DNA from: Halorubrum salsamenti
Lineage (GTDB): Archaea > Halobacteriota > Halobacteria > Halobacteriales > Haloferacaceae
DNA: 64,000 bases
Assembly: GCF_007671685.1 (NCBI RefSeq)
Contig: NZ_VCNL01000005.1
Coordinates: 1-64,000 of the forward strand
Direction of reading: 5' to 3'
Each line of letters starts with the position of its first letter. Position 1 is the first letter of the stretch. Made by a program: the position numbers and the translations under genes. A model generated the notes under the pieces. That model made no database searches. It saw nothing but the letters and a program-made list of their open reading frames with translations, and had not been told where the DNA came from. Shown piece after piece: positions 37,145 through 45,566 of this stretch.

Positions 37145-37429
37145 TTAGGGGCTCTCGTCGGTTCGGATCCGGAGATCCGAGCGGGGCTTCGCGATGCAGG
37201 TGAGGGCGTATCCCTCCTCTTGCTCGCTGTCGGAGAGGAACATCCCCTCCGTCTGGTCGACCTCGCCCTCCTCGACGATCATCGCACTGCACACGCCGCA
37301 GACGCCCATCCGACACTGGTAGGGTGGCCTGAGCCCAGCTTCCTCGGCCGCTTCGAGGATCGGTTTGTTTTCGGGTATCTCGATCGTCCGTCCCTCGTCG
37401 ACGAACTCTACAGAGTAGGTTTCGACCAT
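37145..37429 (-). CDS. Plant-type [2Fe-2S] ferredoxin
   Basis: A 94-aa ferredoxin with the classical ligand spacing C39-x4-C44-x2-C47 (YQCRMGVCGVCSA) and C78 (YALTCIAKP). It resembles the C-terminal ferredoxin domain of PaaE and of ring-oxygenase reductases, without the flavin/NAD domain. Because no PaaE homologue is present beside the paaABC-like operon, this protein probably brings electrons to that oxygenase from a separate reductase. It is transcribed away from the paa genes together with the GNAT gene upstream (6-bp gap). Confidence 0.9.
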   Translation of the reverse strand: MVETYSVEFVDEGRTIEIPENKPILEAAEEAGLRPPYQCRMGVCGVCSAMIVEEGEVDQTEGMFLSDSEQEEGYALTCIAKPRSDLRIRTDESP

Positions 37430-37435
37430 CAGTCG

Positions 37436-37930
37436 TTACTCCTGGTCGGTCGACCGCTCGAAGACGTGCTCGACCGGCTCGAACCCGTTCGCCTCGTAGA
37501 ACCCCTCGGACCCCTCGTCGCCGTGGATGACATCGACGCGGTAGAAGTCGATATCCTTCGGCGACTGCGTGAACCACTCGTGAACCTCGTCGAGCAACGC
37601 CGCGCCGAGCCCGTTTCCGCGGTGGTCTTCGCTGACAAAATGACCGTTGATATACCCGTGGTCCTGCAGACGGAAGATCGGGTGGTTCCCCGTGATACGC
37701 GCCTCGAGCACCCCGACGAGGTCACCCGTCTCCTCGTGCTCGGCGACGATGACGTTCCCGTACTTGGAATCGACGAGCTGGTTCTCGAAGTACTTGAGCC
37801 ACCGGTCGTCGGCGTCCTCCTTGTGTTCGTAGCGATCGTCGTGCTTCGAGAGGTGGCTTGTGAAGCCGTGCCACAGATCCAACAGCTCGGCGCCGTCATC
37901 CATCGTCGCCTCGCGTATCTCGTACGTCAT
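37436..37930 (-). CDS. GNAT family N-acetyltransferase
   Basis: A 164-aa single-domain acetyltransferase. The acetyl-CoA-binding motif A is seen as NGHFVSEDHRGNGLGAALLDEVHEWF (R/Q-x-x-G-x-G/A) and motif B as GFYEANGFEPVEHVF. It precedes the ferredoxin by 6 bp on the minus strand and is divergent from paaA. A substrate cannot be assigned; acetylation of an amino-aromatic compound or of a toxic amine would fit the neighbourhood, but that is speculation. Confidence 0.85.
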   Translation of the reverse strand: MTYEIREATMDDGAELLDLWHGFTSHLSKHDDRYEHKEDADDRWLKYFENQLVDSKYGNVIVAEHEETGDLVGVLEARITGNHPIFRLQDHGYINGHFVSEDHRGNGLGAALLDEVHEWFTQSPKDIDFYRVDVIHGDEGSEGFYEANGFEPVEHVFERSTDQE

Positions 37931-38020
37931 GCATCACCATCTAAACCGGATCATCAAAAAATGCACTGGTCAGCGAGACCGACGCCGCCCGTGGCAGCTC
38001 GAACCACCCGTTCCGATCTA

Positions 38021-38048
38021 CCGATATCGTTCTATCCGCTGATATCGG
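38021..38048. promoter_or_regulatory. Inverted repeat CCGATATC-N12-GATATCGG, putative operator of paa-like operon
   Basis: A perfect 8-bp-arm palindrome lies 30-57 bp upstream of TTATAA (38078-38083), the likely TATA box of paaA (ATG 38119). A GTATAC hexamer (38063-38068) sits between. Location upstream of the TATA box favours an activator site, or control of the divergent GNAT-ferredoxin pair. Confidence 0.6.
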
Positions 38049-38118
38049 CCGATACAGGAACCGTATACAGCAAACAGTTATAACCTTGGAGTTTGAATGG
38101 CTTGATGAGATCAGCACT

Positions 38119-39039
38119 ATGCCAACAGAGAAGCGATTCAAAGAGGAGTTGCAAAACGGACGGATGATCGAATCGACCGAAGAGATGACCGACGGCTATA
38201 AGAAGGCGCTCAAGCAGATCCTGACCGTCTCGGGGGATACGGAGCTGATGAGCGCGCCGGCGTACTACGACCAGTCGCTCAACGCGCCGTCGATGGACGC
38301 TCGGGCGTCATGCGTTAGCGTCATCCAGGACGAACTGGGTCACGGGCACATCGCCTACCGGCTCCTGGAGGATTTGGGCGAGGATCGACACGAGCTCATC
38401 TACGAGCGTGAGCCCCACGAATTCCGGAACACGTACGGATTCGATCAGCACCTCGATAATTTTGCCGAGCTCGTGTCCGCCCACGGGATGTTCGATCGCG
38501 CGGGGATCGTGCTTCTCAGCGACATTCACGAGAACACCTCGTACGCGCCGTGGAAGCGCGCGCTCACGAAGGTGAGCAAGGAAGAGCAGTTCCACCTTCG
38601 ACACGGTGAGACGTGGATGCGCCGGCTCGCCAACAACAGTGAAAAGACGCGCCAGCAGCTCCAAGACGCGATTGATTGGATGTTCCCGATGGGCGTCGAG
38701 TGGTTCGGTATGCCGGACGACAAGAAGAAGCACGACGATCAGCTCGAGTACCGGATCAAGGGCAAGTCCAACGACGAACTCCGCCAAGATTGGCTCTCCC
38801 GGGCGATGCCGCTGATGGACGAACTGGACCTGGACGTGCCGGCCCACTACGACGAGGAGCAGGATAAGTACGTGCTCGAGTACGATATGCCGGTCGCGTT
38901 CGACCCCGAGAATAAGGAATGGCGCTTCGACGAGCCGATCTCTTGGTCGGACGTCATCGATCGATGGCGCTCTCGCGGCCCGGCCAACGAGAAGTACGTG
39001 AACATGATCCAGTCCGGCACGGTCAACGTCCAGGTGTAA
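38119..39039 (+). CDS. paaA: PaaA-like oxygenase catalytic subunit (1,2-phenylacetyl-CoA epoxidase family)
   Basis: A 306-aa ferritin-like diiron oxygenase subunit, nearly the length of E. coli PaaA. The two diiron motifs are E72-x2-H75 (QDELGHGHIAY) and E156-x2-H159 (KEEQFHLRHGE). It would insert oxygen into the ring of an aryl-CoA thioester to give an epoxide. It heads a tight operon (1-bp gaps and ATGA overlaps) with PaaD-like, PaaB-like, PaaC-like and a zinc-ribbon protein. The ATG at 38119 follows TTATAA at 38078-38083 by 36 bp; a TTG upstream at 38086 would be too close. Phenylacetyl-CoA is the known substrate of the family, but benzoyl- or aminobenzoyl-CoA cannot be excluded. Confidence 0.9.
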   Translation: MPTEKRFKEELQNGRMIESTEEMTDGYKKALKQILTVSGDTELMSAPAYYDQSLNAPSMDARASCVSVIQDELGHGHIAYRLLEDLGEDRHELIYEREPHEFRNTYGFDQHLDNFAELVSAHGMFDRAGIVLLSDIHENTSYAPWKRALTKVSKEEQFHLRHGETWMRRLANNSEKTRQQLQDAIDWMFPMGVEWFGMPDDKKKHDDQLEYRIKGKSNDELRQDWLSRAMPLMDELDLDVPAHYDEEQDKYVLEYDMPVAFDPENKEWRFDEPISWSDVIDRWRSRGPANEKYVNMIQSGTVNVQV

Positions 39040-39040
39040 C

Positions 39041-39436
39041 ATGTCGAGCGCACCATCGGAATCCAATGACGTGTCGACGGCGTCCCTGACCAGTGAGTTT
39101 GTCGCAGAGCGGCGGACCGACGCATCGCCGTTCGAGCAGCAGCTGTGGGACGTCCTCGACGAGATCCCCGACCCACACATTCCGGTCAGTCTCGTCGAGA
39201 TGGCGATGATCTACGACGTCGACGAAGACGACGGCCACGTCACGGTCGAGATGTCGTTCCCCTGTATGGGGTGTCCGGCGTACGACATGATCCACAACGA
39301 CGTCGAAAGCTGTCTGACAGTGCTCGACGGCGTCGACGAGGTCGATATCGAGGTCGTCTGGGACCCCGTCTGGTCGAAAGACATGCTTACGCCCGCAGTC
39401 AGAAACAAAATGAACGAATCCGGTATCAGCCTCTAA
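39041..39436 (+). CDS. paaD: PaaD-like MIP18/DUF59 protein, N-terminal part only
   Basis: A 131-aa protein of the MIP18 (DUF59) family. The signature DPHIPVSLVEMAMIYDV and the Cys motif SFPCMGCPAYDMI (C75, C78) are present, and it ends ...VVWDPVWSKDMLTPAVRNKMNESGI, like the DUF59 part of PaaD. Bacterial PaaD continues into a C-terminal zinc ribbon; here the protein stops and the ribbon is encoded separately at 40408. PaaD is thought to mature the iron or iron-sulfur centre of the epoxidase system. It sits between paaA (1-bp gap) and paaB (1-bp gap). Confidence 0.85.
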   Translation: MSSAPSESNDVSTASLTSEFVAERRTDASPFEQQLWDVLDEIPDPHIPVSLVEMAMIYDVDEDDGHVTVEMSFPCMGCPAYDMIHNDVESCLTVLDGVDEVDIEVVWDPVWSKDMLTPAVRNKMNESGISL

Positions 39437-39437
39437 C

Positions 39438-39647
39438 ATGAAGTACGAAGTATTCGCACGAGTCAATCAAGGCGACGACACCATCCACATCGGAAACGTC
39501 ACCGCCAAGTCGGACCGCCTCGCGAAAGTGTACGCCCGAAACACCTTCAACGAGGAGGACTGGGACCGGCTCGCAGTCGTCAGGGAGGACCAGCTTCTCG
39601 ATGTCACAGGTGAGGCCAAGCCGACGGTCGAGGTGGGCACCCAATGA
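39438..39647 (+). CDS. paaB: PaaB-like structural subunit of aryl-CoA epoxidase
   Basis: A 69-aa protein similar to PaaB: MKYEVFARVNQGDDTIHIGNVTA, then AKVYARNTFNEEDWDRLAVVRED. Bacterial PaaB is about 95 aa and bridges PaaAC heterodimers; this version is shorter at the C-terminus. Its stop overlaps the paaC start (ATGA), so subunits are made in equal measure. Confidence 0.85.
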   Translation: MKYEVFARVNQGDDTIHIGNVTAKSDRLAKVYARNTFNEEDWDRLAVVREDQLLDVTGEAKPTVEVGTQ

Positions 39648-40408
39648 GCGACTGGCCCGACCCGGCGGTCGACTACGTGCAGGCGATCACCGACACGAAG
39701 ATCCTCCTCGGTCAGCGGTACGCCCAGTGGAGCCTCGCCGGCCCCTCGCTCGAGGACGACATCGGCGGCGCCAGCGCCGCCCAAGAAGAGATCGGTCACG
39801 TTCGCCAGCTCGTACGCGAGCTGGAGGGACAAGGCCGCGACGCCGATTGGCTTAACGGCGACCGCGATCCCGAGGAGTTCGCTAACGCGTCGTCTCTCGA
39901 CCGAATCGACGGCGAGTGGCCCGAATACCTCGCCTCGATCGCTCCCGCTGACCGCGCCGCCTGGTACATGCTGGACGCTATCGACCGGGACGACCTGGAC
40001 GGACTGATCACCAAGATCGGCGAAGACGAATATTTCCACTTGGAGTATCACGATGCCCGTCTGGAGACGCTCGCAGCGGAATATCCCGAGCGGATTCAGG
40101 CGACTCTCGAGGAAACGCTCCCGCAGGCGCTCGCGCTCATCGGCCCGGCCGCGCACGATGAATCGGCGGATCCGGTATACGACACCGGATTCACCGACCG
40201 ATCGACGGCCGAGCTTCGCGAGGCGTTCGCCGACCACTACCGGGAGCTGTTCGCCGACACCGACGTCTCGCTGGAGGCCGTCGACTGGGACGCGCCACCG
40301 ATCGAGGAGTGGGACGAGACGCGCCGGCGCGCCGACGGTGGGGCGGTCTCCGAGGAAGACGTCACACAGATCAGCGGCAAACAGAACGAGCTGTTCGCGA
40401 TGAACTGA
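39644..40408 (+). CDS. paaC: PaaC-like ferritin-fold subunit of aryl-CoA epoxidase
   Basis: A 254-aa ferritin-fold protein with PaaC-type length and layout (DTKILLGQRYAQWSLAGPSLEDDI at the start, YHDARLETLAAEYPERIQ in helix 4). In bacteria PaaC is a metal-free scaffold that stabilises PaaA. Here two diiron-type motifs seem to be kept: E49-x2-H52 (QEEIGHVR) and E129-x2-H132 (EDEYFHLEYH). The stop overlaps the start of the zinc-ribbon gene at 40408. Confidence 0.87.
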   Translation: MSDWPDPAVDYVQAITDTKILLGQRYAQWSLAGPSLEDDIGGASAAQEEIGHVRQLVRELEGQGRDADWLNGDRDPEEFANASSLDRIDGEWPEYLASIAPADRAAWYMLDAIDRDDLDGLITKIGEDEYFHLEYHDARLETLAAEYPERIQATLEETLPQALALIGPAAHDESADPVYDTGFTDRSTAELREAFADHYRELFADTDVSLEAVDWDAPPIEEWDETRRRADGGAVSEEDVTQISGKQNELFAMN

Positions 40409-40590
40409 TGGCGATGACAAACAAACAGACCGAACCCGTCGTGGCCTGTCCGTTCTGCGAATCAACGGACACGGAACAGGAGTCGGCCTTCGGGAGCGAG
40501 ATCTCGAAGACGCAGTACTACTGCAACGGCTGTCACACGGTGTTCGAACGGATCAAGTACGACGGCGCGAACCCTGACACCGGTCGGTAG
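40408..40590 (+). CDS. PaaD C-terminal-like zinc-ribbon protein
   Basis: A 60-aa protein with two CxxC pairs (CPFCES and CNGCHT). The intervening TEQESAFGSEISKTQYY and the FERIKYDG tail match the C-terminal domain of bacterial PaaD (CPxCGS...S.FGST...C..C..PF..FK). The start overlaps the paaC stop (ATGA). Together with the DUF59 gene at 39041 it reconstitutes PaaD as two chains, separated in the operon by paaB and paaC. Confidence 0.8.
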   Translation: MAMTNKQTEPVVACPFCESTDTEQESAFGSEISKTQYYCNGCHTVFERIKYDGANPDTGR

Positions 40591-40717
40591 GGTACCGCAC
40601 CAGTCGGGGTCGTTCGATCACACCCCGACCAGCGTCCGCTCTACGCAGCACCGCTAGAGCCCGATTTGGGCGTAATTGGGGAACGTTTATGTGGGATTGG
40701 CGTGACCGGTATCCTGT

Positions 40718-41554
40718 ATGTCGCTCCGACCGTTCGACGAGCTCGAACTCGAGTATTTCACGACCGAAGTAGACAACCACGTGGGCGTGCTCCGCCTTGA
40801 CCGACCGCCGGCGAACGCGCACGACATCGACGTCCTGCTCGAACTCCAGCGCGCCGTCGAGTCGATCCGCTTCGACGAGAACGTCCGCGCGGTGCTTTTC
40901 GGCAGCGCCAACGACAGGTTCTTCTCGACCGGCTTCGATATCCAGGAGCTCGACGAGGAGTCGGGCCGGCAGGTCGGATACGCGAGCCAGACCAGCAAGG
41001 AGGTCATGATGAAGATCCGGTCGACGGACACGATTTTCATCGCGATGGTCAACGGCCACTGCATGGGCGGCGGCCTCGAACTCGCGCTCGCGTGTGACTT
41101 CCGGTACGTCGGCAACGACGACGACTACAACATCGGGATGCCGGAGATCAGCCTCGGCCTCATCGCCGGCGAGGCCGGCACGCAGCTGCTGCCGCGCTAC
41201 ATCGACCGGTCCGAGGCGCTGGAGATGATGCTCACCGGCGACACGTTTACGCCGGAAGAGGCGACCGAGAAGGGAATCTTCGACAAGATCTTCCCGCCGG
41301 AAGAGATCGAAGACGCCGCCTTCGAGTTCGCCGAAGAGATCGTCCAGAAGCCGAGCGTCGCGGTCGGCAACAACAAGCTGGCGGTCAACGAGGGGCTGGA
41401 GATGCCGCTGCAGGACGCGCTCGTTCACGAGCGTGAACTCCAGAACCGCCTGCTCGGCTCCGACGTCGCCAAGGAGGGCGTCAGCGCGTTCCTCGAGGAC
41501 CGCGAGCCCGACTTCCTCGGCGTCGAACTCGGCGACAAAGAGCCCGGCGAGTAA
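40718..41554 (+). CDS. Enoyl-CoA hydratase/isomerase family protein linked to paa-like operon
   Basis: A 278-aa crotonase. Oxyanion motifs STGFDIQEL and NGHCMGGGLELALACDF and both acidic positions (GGGLELA; GMPEISLGLIAGEAGTQLLPRY) are present, so hydratase activity is possible. The ALA/AEAG substitution of the usual PGGGG loop is unusual. It lies 127 bp behind the zinc-ribbon gene on the same strand and could act on the epoxide or oxepin-CoA product, complementing the PaaG-like enzyme at 14059. Confidence 0.85.
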   Translation: MSLRPFDELELEYFTTEVDNHVGVLRLDRPPANAHDIDVLLELQRAVESIRFDENVRAVLFGSANDRFFSTGFDIQELDEESGRQVGYASQTSKEVMMKIRSTDTIFIAMVNGHCMGGGLELALACDFRYVGNDDDYNIGMPEISLGLIAGEAGTQLLPRYIDRSEALEMMLTGDTFTPEEATEKGIFDKIFPPEEIEDAAFEFAEEIVQKPSVAVGNNKLAVNEGLEMPLQDALVHERELQNRLLGSDVAKEGVSAFLEDREPDFLGVELGDKEPGE

Positions 41555-41612
41555 GGTCACTCCCGTCGTCAGTCCCTCTGTCGTCTGTCCGTCCCTCTGT
41601 CGTCAGTCACAG

Positions 41613-42590
41613 TCACTCTTCCAGTCGTTTCGCTTCCGACGGCGTGAGTGACTGCTCCGTCGGATACGCCTCGACCGTCGCCCGGAATCTGACCGGCGGT
41701 CCGTCGATCCGTTCGACGACGTCGACGGCGGCGAGCCGTCGGAGGTGAGCCGCGGCCTCGCCGGCACCGAACTTCGCGTGGATACCCGAGAGGTCACCGA
41801 ACAGCGTCTTCGCCACCGTCCACGGTGTCGACGGCTCCTCGGTGTCGGCGACCGCCTCGAAGGCGGCGGTCGCCCGCTCCCGGTGGTGGCGTCGTACGGC
41901 CGCGGTCTCGGCCGCGACATCGATGACCGTCCCGTGTCCCGGGCGAGCCGTCAGTCGGGCGGACTCGATCCGAGACAGCGAGTCGAGGTACTTCCCCAGC
42001 GGGTCGGCGAGTCGGGTGTCGCTACCGCCGACGTTAGGGGTGTATGTCGGCAACAGCAGGTCACCGAGAAACAGGTCCGTCTCCGTGCGGAGCGAGACGT
42101 GGCCGGCGGTGTGGCCCGGTGTGTGAACGAATTCGATCCCGCCGACCCGGTCTCCGTCGTCGTGTCGGTAGACCGGATGGGTGTCCGGGATCGGAGACGG
42201 CGCGTCGCCCTCGGCGACCTCGTCGCGGACCGGTTCCGGAACGCCCCAGCGTTCGAGGGTCCGACGATCGCGTTGCACGCGCCGCTTCCGGGCGCTCGCG
42301 TACTCGCCGACGAAGGGCGCGTCGCGCCGGTGGAGATGTACCGTCGCGTCCGTGCGGTCGGCGAGCCGGCAAGCGAGCCCCGCGTGGTCGGCGTGCCAGT
42401 GGGTGACGAACACGCGCTCAAGGTCACCGAGCCGGCAGCCGGCGGCTTCGATCCCGTCGCGGAGGTCGCGCCACGCCGCGTCCGTCGGCGGACCGGGATC
42501 GACGACGGCGTGCTCTGTCGGAAGGAGGTACGCGCTGTTCGTCCCCTCCGGCGTCCCCTCGCCGACGGGGATCCGGACTGGGTCACTCAT
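41613..42590 (-). CDS. Metallo-beta-lactamase-fold hydrolase
   Basis: A 325-aa MBL-fold enzyme with THWHADHAG, HTPGHTAGHVSL, LFLGDLLL and RPGHGTV metal motifs and a C-terminal helical domain of about 85 aa (TPWTVAKTLFGDLSGIHAKFGAGEAAAHLRRL). It is a paralogue of the protein at 9722, sharing the same second domain. Its start overlaps the end of the UbiD-family gene at 42583 by 8 bp, so it is the last gene of a four-gene minus-strand operon. A thioester- or lactone-hydrolase function is likely but unproven. Confidence 0.82.
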   Translation of the reverse strand: MSDPVRIPVGEGTPEGTNSAYLLPTEHAVVDPGPPTDAAWRDLRDGIEAAGCRLGDLERVFVTHWHADHAGLACRLADRTDATVHLHRRDAPFVGEYASARKRRVQRDRRTLERWGVPEPVRDEVAEGDAPSPIPDTHPVYRHDDGDRVGGIEFVHTPGHTAGHVSLRTETDLFLGDLLLPTYTPNVGGSDTRLADPLGKYLDSLSRIESARLTARPGHGTVIDVAAETAAVRRHHRERATAAFEAVADTEEPSTPWTVAKTLFGDLSGIHAKFGAGEAAAHLRRLAAVDVVERIDGPPVRFRATVEAYPTEQSLTPSEAKRLEE

Positions 42591-44061
42591 CGTCGTCGAA
42601 CCGGTCGGGACGGATCGCGTCGTCGAGCCCGAACTCGTCCCAGCGATCGGCCAACGACGCCAAGACGTTTTCGGAGAAGGCGGTCTCCATCGTCACCCGG
42701 GGCGCGATGTATTCCTCGTCCCAGCGCGGGTCCCACGTGGCGTTGATGTAGAGCCGCGAGCCGGAGTCGTCGTCGCGGTACGCCGGCGCGGCAGCGCTGG
42801 GGGCGTTCGATTCGCTAAACACCCAGTCGTTCGCCGGGTGCGCTTTCACCCACATATCGTCTAATGCGCGGGCGAGATCGGTCGGCTCCACCTGCTCGTC
42901 AACGATGAGTACCTTGTCGAAGAGATCGGAGAAGGAAAACAGCGTGTTCGCCAGTTGCCACTCGAAGCCGGCGTACAGGATCTCACTCGAGACGATACAG
43001 AGCCCGAGACGTCCCTCGACGGGGATCTGAATCCACCGCACCGGAGAGACTCCCCAGTAGTTGTTCACCCGACGGAACAGCTTCGCGGCTTCAGCCAGAC
43101 ACGCCAGGTGGATGTCGTCGGCCAGGGCCTCACCGGACGGCGAAAACGGTATCGTTGGGCTTTCGCGAGCCGCGATCGCTGTCGTCTCTACCGTAACTGT
43201 CGCCGTCTCGCACCCGGTTTCCCACGCCGCACCCCGTCCGGTAGCTGCGGACGTCGGATCGTCCGCCGTCGCAGGGCGGTTTCGCTCCCCGTCGACGTCT
43301 CGGGAGTCGCCATCGCGATGGTCGGCAACAGTTAGCTCGCCGTCGATGCGTACCTCGGCGTCGGCTGGGATCGTTCGTCCGTCGACGGTCGACAGCGGAT
43401 CGTCGCTCAGCCCGGCGGCGAGGGCCGGCACGTCCGGCGTCGGCTGCCCTTGTGTCCACCCCTGCAGTGCGGCGAGTAGCATCGCGACCGGCACGCCGAG
43501 AAGGACGCTTGCGTCGGCTTCCCGCGGACACCACTCAGCGAACGCCCGTGGGACCGAGAGTTTCAGTTCAGTGCTTCTACGGCCCCGTCCGGCGATCGGC
43601 ACCCACGTCGTCGTGTCGTCTACTTCGACTGCAAGCACGCCGAGCGAGACGAGTGGCACGCCGTCGCGTGTCATCGGCAGTCCGAGGTCGTACAGATCGA
43701 TGCCGTCACGAACCGTCGCCTCCGGTTCCGCGACCATCTGCTCGTCGATGGGAGCGGGCCCCCAGCGGACGAGTTGGTCGAGCATGTCGACATACGATCT
43801 ATCTGACGGCTCACCGAGCGCGAGGTCGATCCGACTCCACGGCTCCTTGTTGCCTGTGGAGAACTGATCGGGCCCGCCGTAAACGCCGCTCGCCAACTGA
43901 GCAAGCCCGGGAGTCTCGGCGAATCGGACGACCGGACAGTCGTGTCGGGTTGCCTCCGCCGCCACCGCCTCGGCCTCACCGTCCCAGTGGACTCGTTCGG
44001 TTACGTCGACGACGTCGTCGGTCTCGCGGAGCCGATCGAGGTGGTCCCGCATCCCCGTCAT
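42583..44061 (-). CDS. UbiD family protein, catalytic motif degenerate
   Basis: A 492-aa UbiD-fold protein. Recognisable family parts are VVRFAETPG, GVPLVSLGVLAVEV, AVPVAMLLAALQG-like sheets and the C-terminal DKVLIVDEQVEPTDLARALDDMW and APRVTMETAF. At the place of the hallmark EGPFGE-type motif (Arg-Glu-Glu triad) there is a low-complexity charged insert, DHRDGDSRDVDGERNR (about 245-260) and onward, so decarboxylation through prenyl-FMN is unlikely. It overlaps the intact UbiD gene by 4 bp (ATGA) and probably forms a heteromer with its product, as PpcA/PpcB-type phenylphosphate carboxylase subunits do. Confidence 0.78.
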   Translation of the reverse strand: MTGMRDHLDRLRETDDVVDVTERVHWDGEAEAVAAEATRHDCPVVRFAETPGLAQLASGVYGGPDQFSTGNKEPWSRIDLALGEPSDRSYVDMLDQLVRWGPAPIDEQMVAEPEATVRDGIDLYDLGLPMTRDGVPLVSLGVLAVEVDDTTTWVPIAGRGRRSTELKLSVPRAFAEWCPREADASVLLGVPVAMLLAALQGWTQGQPTPDVPALAAGLSDDPLSTVDGRTIPADAEVRIDGELTVADHRDGDSRDVDGERNRPATADDPTSAATGRGAAWETGCETATVTVETTAIAARESPTIPFSPSGEALADDIHLACLAEAAKLFRRVNNYWGVSPVRWIQIPVEGRLGLCIVSSEILYAGFEWQLANTLFSFSDLFDKVLIVDEQVEPTDLARALDDMWVKAHPANDWVFSESNAPSAAAPAYRDDDSGSRLYINATWDPRWDEEYIAPRVTMETAFSENVLASLADRWDEFGLDDAIRPDRFDDDE

Positions 44062-45566
44062 CGTTTCCCCTCATCCTCGGCGAACTGGAGATCATCTATC
44101 TCTACGCCGGCCCGTTCGAGGATCTGCCTCGCGCGGTATCGCCGGTCGACGTCGGAGGCCGCGCTGTCGCGGCGTCGAGCCTCTTGATCTGTCGCGTCGC
44201 TGCTCGTCGCGTCGATGTACGCCTTGGCGGTCTTCGCCTTCGAAGTGCCGGTCTGGATATCCCCCTTCTCTGTCGGGGTCTGATAGATGTTCAGGGGCAC
44301 CTTCGGCATCGTCTCGACGCCGAACTGGTGGAAATCAGCGTCGGGATCCGCATGCAGCGCGAGCGCTTCGAGTACCGCACGCTGGTCGAGCGGGTTGACG
44401 TCGCCGTCGACGAACACGAAGAAGTCGACGTGCAGCATCCCCCACGTGGTGAAGATGAAGTTCGCCATATCGTGGAGGTAGCTCGGGTCCGTCTTCTCCG
44501 TGGAAATGACGTATACCGTCCGCGGCGTCGACTTCCACGGCGCGCAACACTCGACATCGAAGCCGGCGGTGCGGAGCCCCAGCGTTGCATCAGGGCCGAC
44601 ACAGCCGACCTCCATCGAGCTCGTCGTGTTCTCCGTTTCACCGACGCCCGTCCCTTCGACACAGAACGGGATGATCGGATCCTCTCGGCTGGTGATCCCG
44701 GTCACCCGGAACAGGGGCATCGACCGCCGAGGGCCATGCATGTAGCCGAAGTAGTCACCGAACGGCCCCTCGTCGCGGCGCTCGTTTGGTAAGATCTCTC
44801 CCTCGATCACGAGTTCGGCACTCGCCGGCACCATGAGATCGTTCGTCTCGCAGGGAACGAGATCGATGGGCTCACGCTTTAGCCCTCCCGCGTACTCCGC
44901 TTCGTTTCGACCCGTCGGGATCCACATCACGGAGGTGTACTGTACGGCCGGTTCGACACCGACGGCGAGCGCGACGGGCATGGGCTCGTCGCGCCGTTCG
45001 TACTTGTAGTAGTAGAGGTTCGGTGTCTGTTCACCTGCTAGCAGCAGGACGCTCGATGTTTCGCTGTCGTGGATCATCGACCGGTGGTACGACCAGTCGA
45101 CCCACTCAGAATCGGGATCGGGGGCGATGAGGGTGTGGAGGTTCGAGTAGCGTCCCCCGTCGCCGGCGTGGATGTACGGCCACGGGTACTGCAGGAGGTC
45201 GACGTCGTCGCCTGTCTGCACCTGCTGCTTGCACGGGGCATCGTCGGGGGAGACAGTCCGCGGTTCGATCGGGTCTTTCAGCCGATCGATCACGGACTCG
45301 TAGTACTCATTATACGAGAGATCTCCGGGGAGCCCGAGCGCGAGCGCTATCCGGTCCCACGGCCGACGCTGAGAGCCGCGATACGGATCGCCGACGAGCC
45401 GGGCTGTGTCGACGTCCTCGAACAACGGCACGTCGCCGTTGGCCTCGTTCAAGAGAAGCGTCACGGCACTGGCTTCCAGGTTCCACGAGACGGATTCGTC
45501 GATCCGATGGAGCTCGCCTCGTGCCTCGAGGATCCGGAGGTAGTCTCGGAGGCTGTCGGCGGTCAT
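44058..45566 (-). CDS. UbiD family prenyl-FMN-dependent (de)carboxylase
   Basis: A 502-aa UbiD. The catalytic segment NERRDEGPFGDYFGYMHGPR holds E266 and D271 (positions of the paired acids), with the cofactor-binding block around GRYSNLHTLIAPDP and SVMWIPTGRNEAEYAGG. Such enzymes add or remove CO2 from aromatic or unsaturated acids. UbiX, which makes prenyl-FMN, is not in the window. It starts 4 bp inside the end of the small gene at 45563 and overlaps the next UbiD-like gene. Substrate unknown; given the neighbours an aromatic acid is plausible. Confidence 0.87.
   Translation of the reverse strand: MTADSLRDYLRILEARGELHRIDESVSWNLEASAVTLLLNEANGDVPLFEDVDTARLVGDPYRGSQRRPWDRIALALGLPGDLSYNEYYESVIDRLKDPIEPRTVSPDDAPCKQQVQTGDDVDLLQYPWPYIHAGDGGRYSNLHTLIAPDPDSEWVDWSYHRSMIHDSETSSVLLLAGEQTPNLYYYKYERRDEPMPVALAVGVEPAVQYTSVMWIPTGRNEAEYAGGLKREPIDLVPCETNDLMVPASAELVIEGEILPNERRDEGPFGDYFGYMHGPRRSMPLFRVTGITSREDPIIPFCVEGTGVGETENTTSSMEVGCVGPDATLGLRTAGFDVECCAPWKSTPRTVYVISTEKTDPSYLHDMANFIFTTWGMLHVDFFVFVDGDVNPLDQRAVLEALALHADPDADFHQFGVETMPKVPLNIYQTPTEKGDIQTGTSKAKTAKAYIDATSSDATDQEARRRDSAASDVDRRYRARQILERAGVEIDDLQFAEDEGKR

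Noticed and set aside
36888-37577. 229-codon minus-strand frame overlapping the ferredoxin region
   Set aside because: Overlaps the clear [2Fe-2S] ferredoxin in another frame; Arg-rich shadow.
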